Assembly: GCF_002939785.1 (NCBI RefSeq)
Contig: NZ_MDEC01000032.1
Location: 1-58,098, forward strand
Reading direction: 5' to 3'
Source of the DNA: Xanthomonas codiaei
GTDB taxonomy: Bacteria; Pseudomonadota; Gammaproteobacteria; Xanthomonadales; Xanthomonadaceae
Length of the DNA: 58,098 nucleotides
This document shows positions 42,074 through 50,634 of this stretch, in pieces. A model generated the notes under the pieces. It searched no databases and had not been told where the DNA came from. It saw only the letters and a program-made list of their open reading frames with translations. The stretch's first letter is position 1, and each line of letters opens with the position of its first letter. The position numbers were made by a program, and so were the translations under genes.

Positions 42074-42478
42074 GACTGGCGGTGCTGCCACGGTGGCGCC
42101 GCATGTCAGCAGTCCACGACCGATAGTTGCCGGTGTTGTCGGCACCGCTCCATGACCACATCAAACAGCGATGCCGAGATTAAGAGCGGCTAACAAAACT
42201 ACTGCGCGGCCGCCAGGCGGCCGCGGCCGGTGCTCGGAATCCTCATGTACCGCCCTTACACTCCGGTTCCTCCGCGCCGTCCGCACCCACCTGACGACCG
42301 CTCGCTACGTTTTGGTAGCCACTCTAAGTCTGGCTGCGGACGGTAACGCGACGGCGCGGTGTCGCCGGCAGATGCCATCGAGTAGGGCGGTTGGTCGGCA
42401 ACGGGCCATCCCTCGATCAGGGGAGGCGCGCACATTCCCGCGCACGCCATGCTTGCCCTTTGACCACGAGGCAGCATC
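42074..42478. other. Intergenic region between SDR and RidA genes
   Basis: About 405 bp, of which 42180-42327 is the MITE-like repeat. The remaining 100 bp and 150 bp flanks show no gene. The repeat interrupts what may otherwise be one operon. Confidence 0.5.
42180..42327. repeat. MITE-like dispersed repeat, well preserved copy
   Basis: A 148-bp element bounded by imperfect inverted ends of about 20 bp: left TTAAGAGCGGCTAACAAAAC and right, read inward on the other strand, CTTAGAGTGGCTACCAAAAC. The interior shows a further GC-rich palindrome (GCGGCCGCCAGGCGGCCGC) and the shared CCGGTGCTCGGAATC and CTCCGGTTCC blocks found in the copy at 1314. It has no coding capacity. The outermost bases TTA/TAA could be a target duplication. 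I believe relatives are common in Xanthomonas genomes but cannot check. Confidence 0.7.
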
Positions 42479-42922
42479 ATGACCAACGTCATCCGCAAGA
42501 CCGCCAGCTTCGGCGTGCCGTGGGAATCGGCCTATGGCTATGTCCAGGCACTGCGTGTCAACAACTCCATCTTCGTCTCCGGTCAGCTCTCTCACACCCC
42601 GCAAGGCGACCTGGTGGCCCCCGCACCGCTCGGTGCCGATGGCAAGCCCGCCAGCTTCGACAGCATGGAAGCGCAGATGCGGCGCACCTACGAAAACGCG
42701 CGGATCCTGCTGGCCGAGTTGGGCAGCTCGCTCGATGACGTGGTCGAAGAGACCCTGTTCGTCATCGATGTGCCTGCCGCGTTTGCCGCGAGCGGCAAGG
42801 TACGTCCCGTTGCCTACGGTCAGGCCGTACCGCAGGTAGCCAGCAACCTCATTGGCGTCTCGGCGCTGGCCTTTCCCGAACAGCTGATCGAAATCGCGTT
42901 CCGCGCCGAGCTGCAGGGGTGA
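42479..42922 (+). CDS. RidA-family (YjgF/YER057c/UK114) protein
   Basis: A 147-residue RidA-family subunit expected to form trimers. ALRVNNSIFVSGQLSHTPQGDLV (about 22-44) and QMRRTYENARILLAELGSSLDDVVEETLFVID (about 63-94) are typical. The canonical substrate-binding arginine of true RidA deaminases (R-x-x-V at about 105) appears in a segment AASGKVRPVAYGQAVPQVASNLIGVSALAFPEQLIEIAF, so the family signature is only partly kept. It may belong to a RidA-like subgroup with another activity. True RidA hydrolyses reactive 2-aminoacrylate-type imines. Downstream of the SDR and GMC genes it could hydrolyse an imine made by amine oxidation. GAGGCAGCATC precedes the ATG. Confidence 0.82.
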   Translation: MTNVIRKTASFGVPWESAYGYVQALRVNNSIFVSGQLSHTPQGDLVAPAPLGADGKPASFDSMEAQMRRTYENARILLAELGSSLDDVVEETLFVIDVPAAFAASGKVRPVAYGQAVPQVASNLIGVSALAFPEQLIEIAFRAELQG

Positions 42923-43186
42923 CTGCAGCCTGCATTCGAAGCCGCCTACAGAACCTGGCGAGGCCAGATCGCTGTACCGTCAACGTGCGGCGAAACAGGA
43001 AGATCTTTCGTCGCGGGCCACGTCACCCCGCTCACCCATGCGATGACACCAGGCGCGTGTCATCGCGCAGTGCCGCAGCATCCGCCAGGCGGCAAGGCCC
43101 ATGTCGCCAGGTCGTCAGGCTGCTTCGGCACATCGCAGCGACCGCCTGTTCAACAGGCGATCGCTGCAGCCCCGAACCGGCGGCGA

Positions 43187-44212
43187 TTACTTCAAATGCT
43201 CGCGCAGCCCATCGCCGGCCTGGTGGATGGCATCGTGCACCGCGGGGACGTCGCGCAAGGCATTGAGCAGGCCGTAATCGTGAATCAGCCCGTTGTAGCG
43301 CGTCACGGTCACCTCCACGCCGGCCTGGTCCAGCTTGCGGCCGAAGGCCTCGCCTTCGTCGCGCAGCACGTCCAGTTCCGCGGTCTGGATCAGCGTTGGC
43401 GGCAGGCCGGCCAGTTGGGTCGAGGTCGCGCGCAGCGGCGAGGCGGTGATCTCTGCGCGGGCCTTGGGGTCGGTGGTGTAGTTGTCCCAGAACCAGGTCA
43501 TCATGTTGCGGCTGAGGAAGTAGCCGCTCTGGTAACGCTGGTACGAGGCATTGTCGAACGCGGCGTCGGTGACCGGCCACAGCATCAGGGTGTAGCGCAG
43601 CGCCGGGGTGCCCGCTGCCTTGGCCTGCAGCGCCACTGCCGCCACCATGTTGCCACCGACGCTGTTGCCGGCCAGTGCCAGGCGTTGGCCATCCACGCCG
43701 ATCTCCGCGCCGTGCTCGGCAACCCAACGCGTGGCGGCATAGGCCTGATGGATCGCCACCGGGTAACGCGCCTCCGGCGAGGGCGTGTAGTCGACATACA
43801 CGGCTGCTGCGCCGGAGGCGTTGACCAGATCGCGGATCAGGCGCTCGTGGGTCGGGAAGTCGCCCAGCACCCAGCCGCCACCATGGAAGAACATGAAGGC
43901 CGGCAGCACCTGGCCGGCGGTCTGCGGCGGTCGCACGATCACCAGGTTCAGCGGCTTGCCGTTGACCTGGATGGTCTTGCGGCTGACCTCGGCCGCCGGC
44001 AGGGGGGTATTGGCCTGGGCGTTGATCAGCACCTGGCGCGCCTGCTCGGGGCTCAGCTGTTCGATCGGCTTACCGCCACCGCTGTCGAGGGCCTTGAGGA
44101 AGTCGGCGACCGGGCGCAACGGCGCCGGCTGGTCGCTGGGTGCGGCCGCGACAGCGGTGCCGATCGATGCCGCCAGCAGCGTGGTGGCAATCAGGGCGAG
44201 GGGAGTCTTCAT
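43187..44212 (-). CDS. Secreted HSL-family alpha/beta hydrolase (esterase/lipase)
   Basis: A 341-residue exported hydrolase. The signal peptide MKTPLALIATTLLAASIGTAVAAA is cleaved near residue 24. The oxyanion-hole motif HGGGWVLGD (H110-G113), nucleophile S184 in GNSVGGN (usual GDSAGG), acid in ETLIQTAELDVLRDEG and His in NGLIHDYGLLNAL identify the hormone-sensitive lipase family of esterases. The mature enzyme should be periplasmic or secreted and act on short acyl esters. It diverges from an AraC gene with 111 bp between starts, so that protein is its likely regulator. Downstream (below 43187) there is no partner on the same strand. Confidence 0.87.
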   Translation of the reverse strand: MKTPLALIATTLLAASIGTAVAAAPSDQPAPLRPVADFLKALDSGGGKPIEQLSPEQARQVLINAQANTPLPAAEVSRKTIQVNGKPLNLVIVRPPQTAGQVLPAFMFFHGGGWVLGDFPTHERLIRDLVNASGAAAVYVDYTPSPEARYPVAIHQAYAATRWVAEHGAEIGVDGQRLALAGNSVGGNMVAAVALQAKAAGTPALRYTLMLWPVTDAAFDNASYQRYQSGYFLSRNMMTWFWDNYTTDPKARAEITASPLRATSTQLAGLPPTLIQTAELDVLRDEGEAFGRKLDQAGVEVTVTRYNGLIHDYGLLNALRDVPAVHDAIHQAGDGLREHLK

Positions 44213-44323
44213 GATGCAGGTCCTAGATGAGCCGGGCAGGGCGCCGGCGACAGGAGTTACTTTGTGCGTCAGGGCGGTACGATAGGGCGCGAATCGTCCA
44301 TAAAACTTTACCTGGAGTCCAAG

Positions 44324-45154
44324 ATGGTCGACCGTCTGGCCGCCTTGCTGAGCCATTTCTCGGTGACCGCCGAGGTCTTCCATGCCGGCGCGTTGTGCGG
44401 CATCAACCAGCTCGACAGTGGCGACCGGGGCCAGCTGCACCTGATCCGTCAGGGCGCGGTGGTGGTCCACAACGGCGACGGCAGCCACCTGCAGATCGAC
44501 CGGCCCAGTTTGCTGCTGTATCCGCGCGCGCTTGCGCACCGCTTCGACACCGACCCGGTGCACGGGGCCGACTTTGCCTGCGCGCACCTGAGTTTCAGCG
44601 GCGGCGCGGCCAATCCATTGGTGCGCGCACTGCCTGCGTGCATTTGCCTGCCGCTGGAGGCGCTGCGCCACGGTGCGGTGCTGGTGCATGCCTTGTTCGA
44701 AGAAGCCTTCGCCCAGCATTGCGGGCGGCAGGCAGTACTCAACCGGCTCTTCGAAGTGGTGCTGGTGCACGTGATCCGCGAACTGATGGAGCAAGGCCAC
44801 GCCAAGGGCGGCATGTTGGCCGGCATGGCCGACGCGCGGCTGCGCCTGGCCCTGGTCGGCATCCACGAACACCCCGCCCAGCCCTGGTCGCTGGAGTCGC
44901 TGGCCGCCCGTGCCGGCATGTCGCGCAGTGCCTTTGCCCGCAGCTTTCACGACACGGTGGGCTGCACCCCGGGCCAGTACCTGCAGGACTGGCGTATCGC
45001 GCTGGTGCAACGCGGCCTGCGCCAGGGCCGGCCGCTCAAGCAACTGGCCGACGAGGTGGGCTACGCCAGCGAGGCGGCACTTTCGCGTGCATTCAAGGCG
45101 CAGGTGGGGCAATCGCCGCGGGTCTGGCGCGGTGTCGCCAATCATCACGCATGA
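44324..45154 (+). CDS. AraC-family regulator (cupin_6 type)
   Basis: A 276-residue regulator. The N-terminal cupin_6-type domain (about 5-160) reads MVDRLAALLSHFSVTAEVFHAGALCG, LHLIRQGAVVVHNGDG and LLLYPRALAHRFDTD. The C-terminal AraC domain (about 175-270) has two helix-turn-helix motifs: PWSLESLAARAGMSRSAFARSFHDTVGCTPGQYLQDWRI and LKQLADEVGYASEAALSRAFKAQVGQSPRVWR. GGAGTCCAAG precedes the ATG at 44324. It lies divergent to the secreted esterase gene, whose expression it probably controls. Confidence 0.85.
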   Translation: MVDRLAALLSHFSVTAEVFHAGALCGINQLDSGDRGQLHLIRQGAVVVHNGDGSHLQIDRPSLLLYPRALAHRFDTDPVHGADFACAHLSFSGGAANPLVRALPACICLPLEALRHGAVLVHALFEEAFAQHCGRQAVLNRLFEVVLVHVIRELMEQGHAKGGMLAGMADARLRLALVGIHEHPAQPWSLESLAARAGMSRSAFARSFHDTVGCTPGQYLQDWRIALVQRGLRQGRPLKQLADEVGYASEAALSRAFKAQVGQSPRVWRGVANHHA

Positions 45155-45302
45155 CAAGGTATTCGATGCATGCAGCACCGCAAACTCCAGTCGGCGTGCC
45201 TATCCGTAAGAGTCCGCATTAGTTCTTTTTAGACAAGTGCAGGCAGTGTTCTGCATGCCGGCACCTTGCCGCTGCGCGGTCCACTGCATATGCGGATGAC
45301 AA

Positions 45303-46427
45303 CTAACGCTTTCCGGCCAGCCAACGCTTGCGGAGCCGTGCACGGACTGGCTCATCGAAGTATCGCAGGATGGCCAAGGCGAAGACCACCATCGCCACGA
45401 AGGTCGCAACGCCTGCTGCCAGAGCCATCGGTGGCGATGGCTTTTGACTGACGGTGTAGTTGAGAAACACGAATGCCATGGGAAAGTGGGTGATGTAGAG
45501 CGGATACGAGATCCGGCCGAACCATCGCGCCATCTCCGCGCGCCATCCTGCCGGTTCGGAATGTATGCCGAGCAGCAGGATGGTCGGGAACATCACCGAC
45601 ACGCAGAACAGATCGTAGAGGGCACTGAGCTTGACGCCGCCTACTTCGCCAAGCGACGGAAAACAGAACAATCCGGTCATGATGATGGACAACGGGATAA
45701 GCCCCAGGCGTATGTGCGCGAGCTTGTGGTGCGTCCGGTAGACGAGCAGGCCCACAGTAAACGGATAGGCAAGTCGCAGCGGCGCGCCCCACAGGTTGTC
45801 CCAGCCATAGCCGATATCCAGGGATCCGGCCGCCAGCGCTCCGCCAGCCAGCGCCACCCATGCGACAGACGCCACGATGCACAATGCGCGGACGGACAAG
45901 GACCGAAGGATCAACGCGTAAGCGATGTTGGCGATGTATTCCTGAAGCAGCGACCATGACGGTCCGTTGATTGGGTGGGTATCGTGCCAGCGGTTCTCGA
46001 GCATCGGAGCAGGCAGCACCAGCAGGCAGAGTGCGAATGCGGCCAGAACCAGGGGCAGCGGACTGGTTTGGGCGGTACTGGCAAACGGACCGAACAGGTA
46101 GCTCAATACACCGAGCACGGCTCCTGCCACCACGAGGGGGTGCAGCCGGATCAGGCGAGCCATGAAGAACTGGCGTGTACTCATGGCGGACCAACGATCA
46201 TCGTAGGCGTAACCGATCACGAAGCCTGAGAGCGCGAAGAAGAAGTCCACCGCCAGATACGCGTGCGGAAGGATCAGTTTGTCGTGCGCGAACGCAACGC
46301 CGATTCCTTGGAGATGAAACACCACGACCAGGAGTGCGGCGGTTCCACGAAGGCCATCGAGAACGTCGAAATGGGTCTTGCCACCGGCCGTACGTTGCAG
46401 CGGCGGTTGCGTGTGCGGTCGGTTCAT
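45303..46427 (-). CDS. Acyltransferase-3 family membrane protein (OafA/YrhL type)
   Basis: A 374-residue inner-membrane protein with about ten hydrophobic segments. FDVLDGLRGTAALLVVVFHLQ (about 20-40) carries the family RG-ALLVV-FH motif with the essential His, and YLAVDFFFALSGFVIGYAY (about 57-75) is the second hallmark. FMARLIRLHPL holds the R-x-x-R-x-x-P motif. Members transfer acetyl or other acyl groups to sugars of LPS, peptidoglycan, exopolysaccharides or antibiotics. There is no SGNH domain. The target here is unknown and the gene stands alone. Base composition is noticeably lower in GC than its neighbours, hinting at horizontal acquisition. Confidence 0.86.
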   Translation of the reverse strand: MNRPHTQPPLQRTAGGKTHFDVLDGLRGTAALLVVVFHLQGIGVAFAHDKLILPHAYLAVDFFFALSGFVIGYAYDDRWSAMSTRQFFMARLIRLHPLVVAGAVLGVLSYLFGPFASTAQTSPLPLVLAAFALCLLVLPAPMLENRWHDTHPINGPSWSLLQEYIANIAYALILRSLSVRALCIVASVAWVALAGGALAAGSLDIGYGWDNLWGAPLRLAYPFTVGLLVYRTHHKLAHIRLGLIPLSIIMTGLFCFPSLGEVGGVKLSALYDLFCVSVMFPTILLLGIHSEPAGWRAEMARWFGRISYPLYITHFPMAFVFLNYTVSQKPSPPMALAAGVATFVAMVVFALAILRYFDEPVRARLRKRWLAGKR

Positions 46428-46486
46428 GTGCGCTCGATGCGATCCTCGGATACCCGGTCCTGCCGGAGATGGGCCACGCTAGGGAG

Positions 46487-46500
46487 GTTTATCGATAAAC
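46487..46500. promoter_or_regulatory. AT-rich palindrome upstream of the acyltransferase
   Basis: GTTTATCGATAAAC is a perfect 14-bp palindrome 60 bp upstream of the acyltransferase start in otherwise GC-rich intergenic DNA. A regulator operator is possible. The binding protein is unknown. Confidence 0.35.
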
Positions 46501-46699
46501 TCAAGGACATGGCCGGATTGGCTGCGCTGCACGAGCGACCAACGCTGGCTTGCAGCCACGCGTCGATGCGCTGCAAACCACCGTGCGCTGGCGCTCTCAC
46601 AACGCCCTGCGCGTTGGAGGCCGAGCGGGCGCCGTCTCTCGCTGGCTGGCCCGGCATGCGCGTTAAGCAACACACACGTCTTGAACACTTCCCATCGGC

Positions 46700-47488
46700 T
46701 TACCTCAGCATCCCCAGTGCCAGTTCGTGCAATCGCGCGCTACCGGATATCAGCACCGGGCCTCCCACTTCGGGCCGGCCACCATCCACACGCGTGACCA
46801 CCCCACCAGCCTTTTCGATGATGGGAATGAGCGCCACGATGTCGTAAGGCTGCAACGAAGGTTCCAGCGCGATGTCGATGTGGCCTGCGGCAACCATGAC
46901 CATGGCGTAGCACTCTCCGCCATATCGCGTCATGCGGACCTGGCTCTTGAGCCGTTCGAATCCCTCTGCAAGCGCGCCGTGGTAGCCCTGCGGACTGGTG
47001 GTGTGCAAGATTGCTTCGCTCAGCGCAACCTGCTGCGTGTGGAGACGCTCGACGGCTGATCCGCGCCTGTGCCAGGCGGCATCGGCGTCGGCCCAGAACC
47101 GCTCGCCGGTGAACGGCTGGCTCATCATGCCGCGCACCGCCACGCCCCGTTGCGTCAGGCCGATAAGCGATCCCCAGACCGGGATGCCGCAGAGATAGGG
47201 CTTGGTCCCGTCGATCGGATCCAGTACCCAGCAGTAGTCGTTTTCGCCTTCGGCACCATACTCTTCTCCGAGGATGGCATGCTCGGGGAAGCGCTCCCTG
47301 ATCAGGGTACGCATGGCCGCTTCGGCGCTGCGATCGGCGTCGGTGACGGGGTCGAACGGGTCGCCTTCCTTGTACTTGGTGTCCACACCGATTGGCCTGC
47401 GGAACCGCGGAAGCGTCTGCGCATCCGCAAGGTCTGCGAGCTGGTGCAGGAACTCGGTATCCGGATCTTCGACTCGATGGGTATGCAT
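46700..47488 (-). CDS. Inositol-monophosphatase family phosphatase (HisN-like)
   Basis: A 262-residue metal-dependent phosphatase of the inositol-monophosphatase superfamily. DPVTDADRSAEAAMRTLIRERFPEHAILGEEYGAEG (about 48-83) and WVLDPIDGTKPYLCGIPVWGSLIGL (about 87-111) contain the metal-binding Glu and D-x-I-D-G-T residues, and YDIVALIPIIEKAGGVVT (about 212-229) completes the active site. GIPVWGSLIGL is the form seen in histidinol-phosphatases (HisN type), so histidinol phosphate or a sugar/inositol phosphate are both possible. GAGGAGGCAGTC precedes the ATG. It lies 10 bp after the MFS stop, so a DeoR-MFS-phosphatase operon is likely. The operon context suggests a sugar-phosphate rather than histidine role. 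Confidence 0.83.
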   Translation of the reverse strand: MHTHRVEDPDTEFLHQLADLADAQTLPRFRRPIGVDTKYKEGDPFDPVTDADRSAEAAMRTLIRERFPEHAILGEEYGAEGENDYCWVLDPIDGTKPYLCGIPVWGSLIGLTQRGVAVRGMMSQPFTGERFWADADAAWHRRGSAVERLHTQQVALSEAILHTTSPQGYHGALAEGFERLKSQVRMTRYGGECYAMVMVAAGHIDIALEPSLQPYDIVALIPIIEKAGGVVTRVDGGRPEVGGPVLISGSARLHELALGMLR

Positions 47489-47498
47489 GACTGCCTCC

Positions 47499-48638
47499 TC
47501 AGACCTTGAGCCAGCGCGTGGACACGGCAACGCCGATCAGCAGCACAGCCACCCCCATGAACGCACCGATCAGGCCGATGCCATGGGCCGCAAAACCGAT
47601 CAGTGCGGGCCCGGCCAGGACGCCGGCGTAGCCCAGCGTGGTGACCGCGGTGATCGCGATGCTCTCCGGCATGCGCTGCTGCTTGCCGGCCAGGGAGAAC
47701 AGGGCCGGCACGATGTTCGCGCAGCCCAAGCCGAGCAGGACATAGCCGGTCAGCGAAGCCTGCCACGGTGTCACCCAGGTCAGGACCGCGAAGCCAAGGC
47801 TCGCCAGTAAAGCACCCACCACGATGGAGCGAATGCGTCCGAGCGATTCGACCACCGAATCGCCGAACAGCCTGGTCACCGTCATGGTCAGCGCGAAGGT
47901 CACATACCCCAGGCCTGCCATGGTCGGCTTGACCTCGCGCACATCGGCCAGGAACACCGCGCTCCAGTCCAGCATCGCACCTTCTGCCAGGAACACGACG
48001 AACGCCAGGATGCCCAGGAACAGCACGATCCCCTTGGGCCAGGCGAGCAGTGGGCCATCCTGATGCAGTGCTTCGCTGCGCCAGTGCTTGAGCGACACCA
48101 TCGCGATCGTCGCCATCGCGGCGATGCCCGTCAACGACGCCGCCATCGGGCCGACCTGTGCCGACAGCAGCCCGGTCATGGCAGCGGCGCCGAGGAATCC
48201 GCCGATGCTGAAGAAGGCATGGAAGCCGGACATCATCGCCCGATCGGCCTCGCGCTCCACCGCAACAGCCTGCATGTTCATGGTGCAATCCATCGCGCCC
48301 ACACCGGCGCCGAAGACGAACAGTGCGCCACAGAGCAGCCAGGCATTGCTGGTCAAGGCCAGCAACGGAAGGCTGACGCAGATGATCGCGGTCGTTGCAA
48401 TCATCACGCTGCGGCAGCCGAAGCGAGCGGCCAGCGCGCCGGAGACGGGCATGGCAATGAGCGAGCCTGCTCCCAGGCACAGCAGGATCAAGCCGAGGAC
48501 ACCGTCCTCCACACCGGTTCGGGTCTTGGCGAATGGCACCAGGACCGCCCAGATCGCCGTGGCGAATCCTGGGATGAAGAAAGCAGCGCGGGTGGCGTAC
48601 TGCTGCGCTCGGGCGCTGGAGGTGAATATCGGGGACAT
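47499..48638 (-). CDS. YbjJ-like MFS transporter, copy 2
   Basis: A 379-residue twelve-helix carrier closely related to the protein encoded at 33445-34593. Identical or near-identical blocks include ATRAAFFIPGF, LLCLGAGSL-AMP, FVFGAGVGAMDCTMNMQAVAVER and VTTLGYAGVLAGPAL-G. It sits between a DeoR regulator and an inositol-phosphatase-like gene, all on the minus strand with short gaps (29 and 10 bp), so the three are probably cotranscribed. The operon implies transport of a sugar, polyol or sugar phosphate. No ligand can be read from sequence. Confidence 0.85.
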   Translation of the reverse strand: MSPIFTSSARAQQYATRAAFFIPGFATAIWAVLVPFAKTRTGVEDGVLGLILLCLGAGSLIAMPVSGALAARFGCRSVMIATTAIICVSLPLLALTSNAWLLCGALFVFGAGVGAMDCTMNMQAVAVEREADRAMMSGFHAFFSIGGFLGAAAMTGLLSAQVGPMAASLTGIAAMATIAMVSLKHWRSEALHQDGPLLAWPKGIVLFLGILAFVVFLAEGAMLDWSAVFLADVREVKPTMAGLGYVTFALTMTVTRLFGDSVVESLGRIRSIVVGALLASLGFAVLTWVTPWQASLTGYVLLGLGCANIVPALFSLAGKQQRMPESIAITAVTTLGYAGVLAGPALIGFAAHGIGLIGAFMGVAVLLIGVAVSTRWLKV

Positions 48639-48667
48639 GGGGTAACCGTTGATGAAGTGGGAAAGAG

Positions 48668-49444
48668 TCAGCGCGGCAAGCGATGGACGGCGATGCCTGC
48701 ATTGGCAAAGGCGTGAAGATGGGTGTCGGAGACGCCCGCTGTGACCACCAGATCATCGATTTCGGCCAACGCCGCCACATGGTGGTTGGCTTCCGTGCCC
48801 ACCTTCTCGGCCGAGGCGGCCACGACGACGCGTGAGCTGTTGGCGACCACCAGCCGCTTCAGTGCCGCTTCCTCGACATCCGTGGCCCAGACACCGGTCG
48901 TTGAATCCAGTGCGCACGCACCGGGGACGCAGACATCCATGCGCAGGCGTTGCAACTGCGACAACGCCTCAGCACCGAGTATTCCGCCCGCATTGGGAGC
49001 GAAGAGGCCGCCGATCAGCTGGACGCGGACTCCACGGCGCTGGCCGGCGGCGATGGCGATCTGGGGGGAATTAGTGACGATGGTCAGGTTCTGGTGTTCG
49101 GGCAGGCGCTGGGCGGTAAGCAGATTGGTCGTACCTGCATCGAGAAACACGCTCTGCCCAGGCTGCAGTAGCGCGCAAATGGCAGACGCCAGGTCTGACT
49201 TGCCCGCAATGCTCTGCTGCGCGCGATCCTCGAAGCTGGCCACCTCGACTGCCGCTCTGACTGCTCCGCCATAGACGCGTTTGCAGAGGCCCTGGCTGGC
49301 AAGTTCGCGCAGATCACGACGGACGGAGTCTTCGGAGACGCCAAAGCGCGTTGCCAGATCGCTGGAAGAAACCCGGCCCTGTTCGCGAAGCAGTGCCAGT
49401 ACGGACTGGGCGCGCTCTGCGGGAAAACGATTGTCGTCGCTCAT
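48668..49444 (-). CDS. DeoR-family transcriptional regulator
   Basis: A 258-residue regulator. The N-terminal DeoR helix-turn-helix (about 8-60) reads RAQSVLALLREQGRVSSSDLATRFGVSEDSVRRDLRELASQG. The C-terminal sugar-phosphate-sensing DeoRC domain (about 80-235) has VFLDAGTTNLLTAQRLP, LTIVTNSPQIAIAAG, GVRVQLIGGLFAPNAGGILGAEAL and VVVAASAEKVG. It probably senses a phosphorylated sugar and controls the MFS-phosphatase operon that it heads, and possibly the LacI-type gene divergent from it. Its own promoter lies in the 152-bp region with the phased TGCA sites. Confidence 0.87.
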   Translation of the reverse strand: MSDDNRFPAERAQSVLALLREQGRVSSSDLATRFGVSEDSVRRDLRELASQGLCKRVYGGAVRAAVEVASFEDRAQQSIAGKSDLASAICALLQPGQSVFLDAGTTNLLTAQRLPEHQNLTIVTNSPQIAIAAGQRRGVRVQLIGGLFAPNAGGILGAEALSQLQRLRMDVCVPGACALDSTTGVWATDVEEAALKRLVVANSSRVVVAASAEKVGTEANHHVAALAEIDDLVVTAGVSDTHLHAFANAGIAVHRLPR

Positions 49445-49466
49445 AAAGCATCACGGATCAAGAATG

Positions 49467-49500
49467 TGCAACATCATGCACTATCGTGCACAATGCTGCA
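49467..49500. promoter_or_regulatory. Four TGCA half-sites spaced exactly 10 bp
   Basis: TGCA occurs at 49467, 49477, 49487 and 49497, one helical turn apart, between the divergent DeoR and LacI-type genes. The middle pair forms TGCACTATCGTGCA, a near-palindrome with perfect 5-bp arms. This looks like an array of regulator half-sites, most plausibly for the DeoR protein, which is known as a family to bind repeated sites. A sigma-70 promoter could not be placed with confidence within it. Confidence 0.55.
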
Positions 49501-49596
49501 TTAACGCGCATGCTCTGGCCCGCTCCAAATGCCTGCTACCGTTCGCTCGGACCGTTGCGTTCGGTGGCGAGGAAACATCACTAATGAGGTCTCGCA

Positions 49597-50634
49597 GTGC
49601 CCATTCGACGTCCTGGCGCTCGTCCACCCATCACGCTTCAAACAGTCGCCGAGCGGGTGGGAGTCTCCACGATGACGGTCTCCAATGTGATCAATGGCCG
49701 CGGAAATATAAGCTCCCAAACGCGTGAGCGGGTCAAGGAGGCAATCAGGCTGACCGGCTATGTGCCCAATGCTGCAGCTCGCCGCATGGCTGGCGCTGCA
49801 CGTACCCGGCTCGGACTTCTTTATTCGGATATCCGATCGCCGTTTCTGAGCGAAGTTCTGCTCAACACGCTCTCCAGCGCCACGTCGATCGGCGCGCACC
49901 TTGTGGTCAGGGAGGGGTGAGCGCCGAACATCGACCATGCCGAGCAATTGGTCATGGAGGCGATAGAGGCCGGTGCCGAAGGCCTGCTGCTGGTTCCTCC
50001 GTACGCGGAACTGCTCGCGGAATCGGACTACTTCCAACGTCTTGGTGTTCCGGCTGTGGCGATCGCCGGCGCAGCGCCCCTGGCAGGCATGCAGACCGTC
50101 CGGATCGACAACCGACTCGCCGCCGATCAGTTGACAAGTCACCTGATCCAGCGCGGCCACAAGCAGATCGCCTTCATCGCCGGACCGTTGGACCATGGCG
50201 ACAGCCATGCGCGGTTGCTCGGCTTCCAAGAAGCGATGAATCGGCATGAGTTGGGCGTGCCCCCCGCGTTTGTCCGGGGTGGCCGGTTTTCCTTCCAGTC
50301 CGGATGCGAGGCCGCCGAGGCGCTGCTTGCGCTACGGTCGCGGCCCACGGCGGTGCTGGCAAGCAATGACGACATGGCGCTGGGCGTCCTGTGGATCGCG
50401 CAGCAGTCGGGGCTGCGAATTCCAGTGGACCTTGCCATCGCCGCGTTCGACGACACTGCCGCGTCCAGGAAGGCATGGCCACCGCTGACTGTCGCAGCAC
50501 AGCCCATGGCGCGGATGGCCGATGCCGCCATCACATCAATCGTCGCCTGCCTGCTCGGACACGCTGGCTTGCCCTCCGGGGAACTGATCCTGTCACACGA
50601 GCTTTTGATACGCACCTCTTCCGGCCCACCATGA
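49597..50634 (+). pseudogene. LacI-family regulator interrupted by an in-frame TGA
   Basis: From GTG 49597 the frame codes MPIRRPGARPPITLQTVAERVGVSTMTVSNVINGR, a LacI DNA-binding helix-turn-helix and hinge (1-60), then DIRSPFLSEVLLNTLSSATSIGAHLVVREG. TGA at 49918-49920 stops the frame. After it the same frame continues without another stop as APNIDHAEQLVMEAIEAGAEGLLLVPP through VLASNDDMALGVLWIAQQSGLRIPVDLAIAAFDDTAA, the complete ligand-binding domain, to 50634. A single base change therefore separates an otherwise full-length regulator of 345 codons. Either this is a recent pseudogene, the DNA-binding part is made alone, or it is a sequencing error. The GTG has GAGG seven bases upstream. It is divergent from the DeoR-MFS-phosphatase operon. 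Confidence 0.85.

Noticed and set aside
49948..50634. A separate ligand-binding protein gene starting at 49948
   Set aside because: It is in the same frame as the upstream helix-turn-helix part and lacks its own ribosome binding site. One LacI gene with a premature stop explains both pieces.
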